Source: Gerris lacustris (lineage: Eukaryota > Arthropoda > Insecta > Hemiptera > Gerridae). Taken from it: DNA of 64,000 bases. A program made the position numbers and the translations under genes. The stretch covers positions 25,362,157 to 25,426,156 of the forward strand of contig OX578282.1 in NCBI GenBank assembly GCA_951217055.1, read 5' to 3'. Of this stretch, positions 55,101-61,100 are shown piece after piece (position 1 is the first letter of the stretch; each line of letters begins with the position of its first letter). The notes under the pieces were generated by a model. That model made no database searches. It saw nothing but the letters and a program-made list of their open reading frames with translations, and was not told the origin of the DNA.

Positions 55101-58100
55101 GAAAACTCCCTGCATATCCTCTTCCGGAATCAGTAAGACAGAACTTCTCAAATCTTCAGTTAGCAGATCCTAACTTTATTCACCCAGCTCCTATTGATGG
55201 TATCATTGGTGCGGAACTCATTCCTCTTATTTATAGTGGTAACTCGAAACTTAGTAGACCTGGTGAGCCTTGTGCTATGAGCTCGATATTTGGTTGGGTG
55301 ATTACTGGTGCTGTACCCAGGAACTCCACTATTTCTGTATTTACAGCCGAAGTAACTCTCGATGACTCTCTAAAGAAGTTCTGGGAGGTAGAAGAACTTC
55401 CTTCCATTCCCATCTCTAATCCAGAAAATGACCTATGTGAATCTATATTTTTATCTCAATATAAGCGCCAACCAGATGGCAGGTATGTGGTACCCCTGAT
55501 GCTACGAGACAACCATTCTCAACTCGGTGGTTCCTATGGTTATGCCTTACGTTGCTTTACCAACTTAGAGAAAAGACTCGATCGTAACACTGAATTAAAG
55601 TTGGAGTATCACCAGTTTATGAAGGATTATGAATCTCTAGGTCACATGCGTGCTCTCTCTAAACCTAGTGCTCTTCCTACATATGTTATACCTCACCATC
55701 CGGTTTTCAACCCCTCAAGTTCTTCAACTAAGCTCAGAGTTGTCTTCAATGGCTCAGCCAAGACAACCTCATCACTCTCACTCAATGACGTTTTGTATGC
55801 TGGTCCAAAATTACAAACAGATATCAGAGTAATTATTGGTAAATTCCGTTTACATGCTGTAGCATTCACCGCTGATGTTGAACGCATGTTTAGGCAATTT
55901 AACATCCTGCCTGAAGATACTCGGTTCCAGCACATACTCTGGAGGTACTCGAAGGATCAACCCATCACTGAGTATGAACTTCTCACAAATACTTACGGTC
56001 TCCGTTCTGCACCATATTTGGCTGGCCGAAGTCTACGCCAAATCGCCGTTGACGAAGGTTCCTCTTATCCTCGTGCTCGTGAAATTATAATCGAAGAAAC
56101 TTATGTTGATAATATTATTTCTGGAGCTAGTTCCGTTGAAGAAGCACTGAACTTACAAGTTCAAGTTATTGATATCTTATCTCGTGGAGGATTGAAGTTA
56201 CGAAAGTGGAGTAGTAACCATCCCTCATTACTATCTGGCATTGCCAAAGAAGACTTAGAAGAACCTCTTGTTTTCGATTCAGATGAAATTATTACAATTA
56301 AAATCCTCGGACTTCAGTGGTCGCCAAAGTCAGATTATTTCACCTATAAAACCTCTAAACTCGAACCTCGTTTTACCAAGCGTGCCTTATTATCTGATAT
56401 CTCTCGGTTATATGATCCTATGGGGTGGTTATGCCCTGTTGTATTTCTAGCCAAGCAACTTATACAAAGACTATGGGTTCTTGGTCTCTCTTGGGACGAC
56501 CCCATACCATCTGACTGCAAAGAAGTTTGGAATCAAATAGCACTTGAAATACCTTCTCTTTCGCAGGTCAAGACACCACGACAAGTTGTGTTCCCTTCTA
56601 ATCCTATCTACAGACTCGTGGGATTCAGCGACGCTAGTGAGCGTGGGTTCGGTGCCGTAGTCTATCTCAACGTGGCTACCTCTGAAAGAAGTTTCTCTTA
56701 CATATTATGTGCGAAGTCTCGTGTAGCACCTCTTCGAACTTTATCGATTCCACGTCTCGAGCTGCTCGGTGCATGCTTGTTGTCGAAATTAATAAAGCAT
56801 ACTCATGCTGTTTACTCTACTCTCACTATATCGGAAACCCTAGCGTTCACAGACTCAACCGTAGTATTAGCTTGGTTGACGACTCCACCATTTCAGTTAA
56901 AAACGTTTGTGGCTAATCGTGTTGTGGAAATTACTACCAGTCTTGCTCCTTCTCAGTGGCATCATGTGGTAACCAATGAGAATCCTGCTGATTTCGCTAG
57001 TCGTGGCCTTCTACCTCATCAGATTATTAATAACATTCTATGGTTCTCTGGTCCTCCTTGGTTATCCCAAAACTTTGAAGAATGGCCAATAAATAAGGAT
57101 TATCCTCGACCTCACGAACTACCTGAGTGCAAGACTCCTACTAATCTCATATGTACCGCTACGACCACAAATACACCCTCGTCTCAGTTATCTAGTGAAA
57201 TTCTCGATCGTTACTCTTCTTTCCGTAAGTTAAAAACTATTGTTGCATGGCTTCTTCGATTTATTAACAATACTCGTCTACCTCAACATGAACGAAATTT
57301 AGATCCCCTGTTATCAAAAGAAGAACTAGACTTTTCAACACACAAGTTGGTATTCGTAGACCAACAACTTCACTTCAGAGATGAGATAATCCGACTTAAA
57401 AATGGAAAGGAATGTTCCAAGCGGTTTCAAGGTCTGACACCCTTTCTCGACCCCCTAGGTGTCATCAGGGTGGGGGGTCGGCTTCATCATGCTGACTTGC
57501 CATATCAAACTCGACATCCTTTTCTTCTGGCAAAGTCAAGCTCTCTCTCTCGACTAATTATTGATTACTTCCATAAGTTCCATCTTCATGTCGGACCACG
57601 AACACTCCAATCCATAATCCAAGAAAAGTTTTGGATCATGTCAGCAAGACAAGCCATTCGTTCTCGATTAAGTCGCTGCTTACAATGTTTAAAATTTAGA
57701 TCATCAACTATTCAACCCCAAATGGCTGATCTCCCACTTGCTCGTTTATCTCCCCAGCCTAGACCATTTATGGAAGTTGGTACTGATTTCGGCGGACCAT
57801 TTATAATCAAGGAGAGTTATCGTCGAAATGCCCGTACTTCAAAGGCTTATCTCTGTTTATTCATATGCTTTGCCACCAAGGCCGTGCACCTTGAGGTGGT
57901 ATCCGATCTTTCAACAGAAGCTTTTATTGCTGCTCTTGAAAGATTTGTAAGTAGAAGAGGACTCTGCTCTGTAATCCACAGTGATTGTGGCACCAATTAT
58001 GTTGGTGCACATCGATATCTGTCAGATCTTTATAAAATGTTAGATGAACCGACGAACAAAAGATCAGTAAACACCTGGTTCACAGATAGGCAGATAACAT

Positions 58101-61100
58101 GGAAGCGTAATCCACCTAATGCTCCTCATTTTGGTGGTTTATGGGAGCAAGGTATCAAGGCGTCTAAGCACTTATTACGTCGCACGATAGGTGATCAATC
58201 TCTGACATTCGAAGGACTCACCACCGTGTTCACTCGTGTCGAGGCCATGCTCAACTCTCGACCACTCTGTGACCCATCAACAAGCCCTGACGAACTTGAG
58301 CCTCTCACCCCTGCTCATTTTTTAATAGGTGGTCCTTTAACATCCTTTCCGGAACCGAACTTCTTAGACGTCCCGATGAACCGATTAAGTAGATGGGAGC
58401 TCTTGAAGAAAATGTCACAGCAATTTTGGAATCGCTGGAAGAATGAGTATTTAGGTACACTCATCCGAAGACATAAATGGACTGCTCAGAAGCCTAACCT
58501 CGAAACTGGTGATTTAGTATTGGTGAATGACGGGAAGTCACCAGCACTCCGCTGGCAAGTTGGACGGGTCGTATCTACACACCCAGGTCCAGACAAGATC
58601 GTGCGTGTAGTCACTATTCGCACTCCTACTGGTGAGTATATGAGGCCTGTAGTTAAACTGGCCTATCTGCCACCAAATTAAGAACTAAGAAGTTCGCTCT
58701 TCATTTATTTATTTATTTTTTTTTTTTCTCAAGTAAATTTTCATTTTTCTCTTATAACCATTGAAGTAGGTTATTTCTTTCTCTCTACAAAAGGACATAT
58801 TTTTTTTTCGTTTCTTCACTCCTCGTCCCGAAGTAGGGTTGGTTTCATCCAATTCACTTGGTAACTCTTATTTTATTGTTTCTTTTCCTACCTAACGTGA
58901 CTCGGAGTTCGTTTTCTTTTCCGATAGGAGATTATATTTATTTTCCTATCCTCCACTTGTGTTCAGAAACATCCTGTTTCGGTGGGGGGTATGTTCAATA
59001 TCTAGAATCGATAACATTTGTTTACTATTCGTATGAGGTAGGTCAAAAGGATAGAACCGACCTCGCAGTCGCGTTCTCGTCGTCGGACTCTCCTCACGGT
59101 GACAACTCACTCTTTCTCTCTCGTATAATTCCGATTAAAATTGAGAATCAAGTGTAGCTTTTATTATTGTGTTCGGTACGGTGGATAGTTAATTCGACTA
59201 TTAACTAATTATTCAAGAAAGAATCAGAAGACTTCAGGGAGGCCTCCCTACATCTCGGCAGAAGACGGCTCGGCATTCGGTGAGTGTTCTCTCTCTTTTA
59301 TATTCTCAAAAATCCAAAGGTACTCTTAATTCTTTTATACTTGTAATTATCGTACATATATAGTTCTAGAAGTGACACAAAAAAATACATTTTTTTAAAC
59401 ATAAACACTATCGTTATGTCTTTATATCGATGATATGCTTTTTAAATCCATCATTACTAAATCAAACTATTAAGCAGCTGATACAAACTAAACCAAGGGA
59501 TTTTCTGGGTGTCCCCTTATGTGGACACTGACCGTTAACGAAAAAAATTAAATTTTTGACTTGCCCTATAAAGGGTTTAATCATCCATTGTAGTATATAT
59601 AAAGAGGCTCAATGTTAACTAAAAAATTACAAGATAAAAGAACTTTTTATATACTACGTTTTTAAATTTTCTGTTGAATCATATGCAATGTTGATAATAT
59701 AATTGTCATTGTTATATATATATATATATATTTATATAATGTTAGTGAAAAATAATAGTTCCGAATTTATTTACTTCACATAAATGATAACCATCTAGAG
59801 AGCTGATCTTAAACCTATTAAAAGACAAATCTTTGTACAACGGGTCTCACCTCATCTTGGATCAATTTATTTATTTCTTTGTTTACTTTTCTTTTTTCGC
59901 TGGCATTCAATATTTACCTCTTAATAAGAAATCACAAATTTGAAACCCGTCAAAATGAAGATTGTAAATATGGGACATATCAAAACAAATAAAATAACTT
60001 GCGGATTTTTTCCGAACTAACTTTCCATGCAGCAAAATTTGCTGTAAACGAATTAAATTTTGCTAAAAGTATTAAAATAATGCATTGTCATCGTGTTCTG
60101 AGCTATTCAAAAAGTTTCAAATGTCTGGATACTCGGCAAGTTAGTTAAAAATCGATTGCAAGATTTGTACTGGACAAACAAACAAACAAGAAAGCAAGCT
60201 AATAAAAACGTAGTAAAAATGTATTACTTTTAATGCAATAATAATTATTGTTTTTCATAACAAAAATGTTTTATATAATAACTAAACTTCTAATAAGGAA
60301 TTAGGTTCGCATTCTAGTTTTATATTTTAGTCGCAAAAAATATTTATGTATTTTTACTACTGATTCCTTCTATTAAAAAATTCCTGGCGACACGACTCTC
60401 TGCAGGCGCCGAGCACAACTTGTTTATTTACTTTGTACATTATGAAACTATATTCAGGATTTTTTTTTCCGGCAATACTGGATTACTGTCGGCAACGGAT
60501 AATTGTGCATCACCTTGTCTTAGTTATTTATGAAATTCCTCTATTACATATCTAGGAAATAAAATAAACTTATTTTTGTTACGCACTCTTATTACAGATG
60601 CCATGTAGACTAGACTGTCTCAAGAAATACTTTTACTTGACATTCAGGAAACGAAAATATTGTTAAAAAAAAAAAATGACCAGCTTTATGACATAACATC
60701 TCTTGTTAGGAAGATCAATCTAGACTGGTTATTGAACTGTAGTGGTTTGTAATTAATAATTATTTTAATTTACTAAGTCGTTAACTTGTTAGCATTGTAA
60801 TATGGTGTCGCCGTTTATTTAATTATACCATATAGATAAGGAAGGAGTTCATCAATCTGTCCTCAGGTTATTTTTTTTTAATATGATTTATGTTTTCTTT
60901 TTATATACAAATATATATATTTGTTAATTAAATATAATGAGATAGTTGGTTTGGTAATTCCATGCTTGTAACTCCTTAATTAAATAATATAATATGTGCT
61001 TATTAAAAATTAAGTAATCGTAAGAAACTGTTTAATTGTGCATGAAATTAATTATCTTATGTGAATAGTTAATATGAATTAATATTCGAGTGTTGCATTA

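Larger units (their letters stand above)
51951..59356 (+). mobile_element. Complete BEL/Pao LTR retrotransposon
   Basis: 365-bp LTRs at both ends (TG...CA), 5-bp target duplication tatat (51946-51950, 59357-59361), leader of 1.1 kb, one gag-pol frame, and a purine tract ggtggggggt right before the 3' LTR. A tRNA primer site could not be assigned with certainty. Inserted antisense in the largest cadherin intron, inside an R4 repeat. No envelope-like frame. Confidence 0.95.

Noticed and set aside
55231..56916. Several 60-80-codon ORFs inside the BEL frame
   Set aside because: Other-frame shadows of the gag-pol gene.
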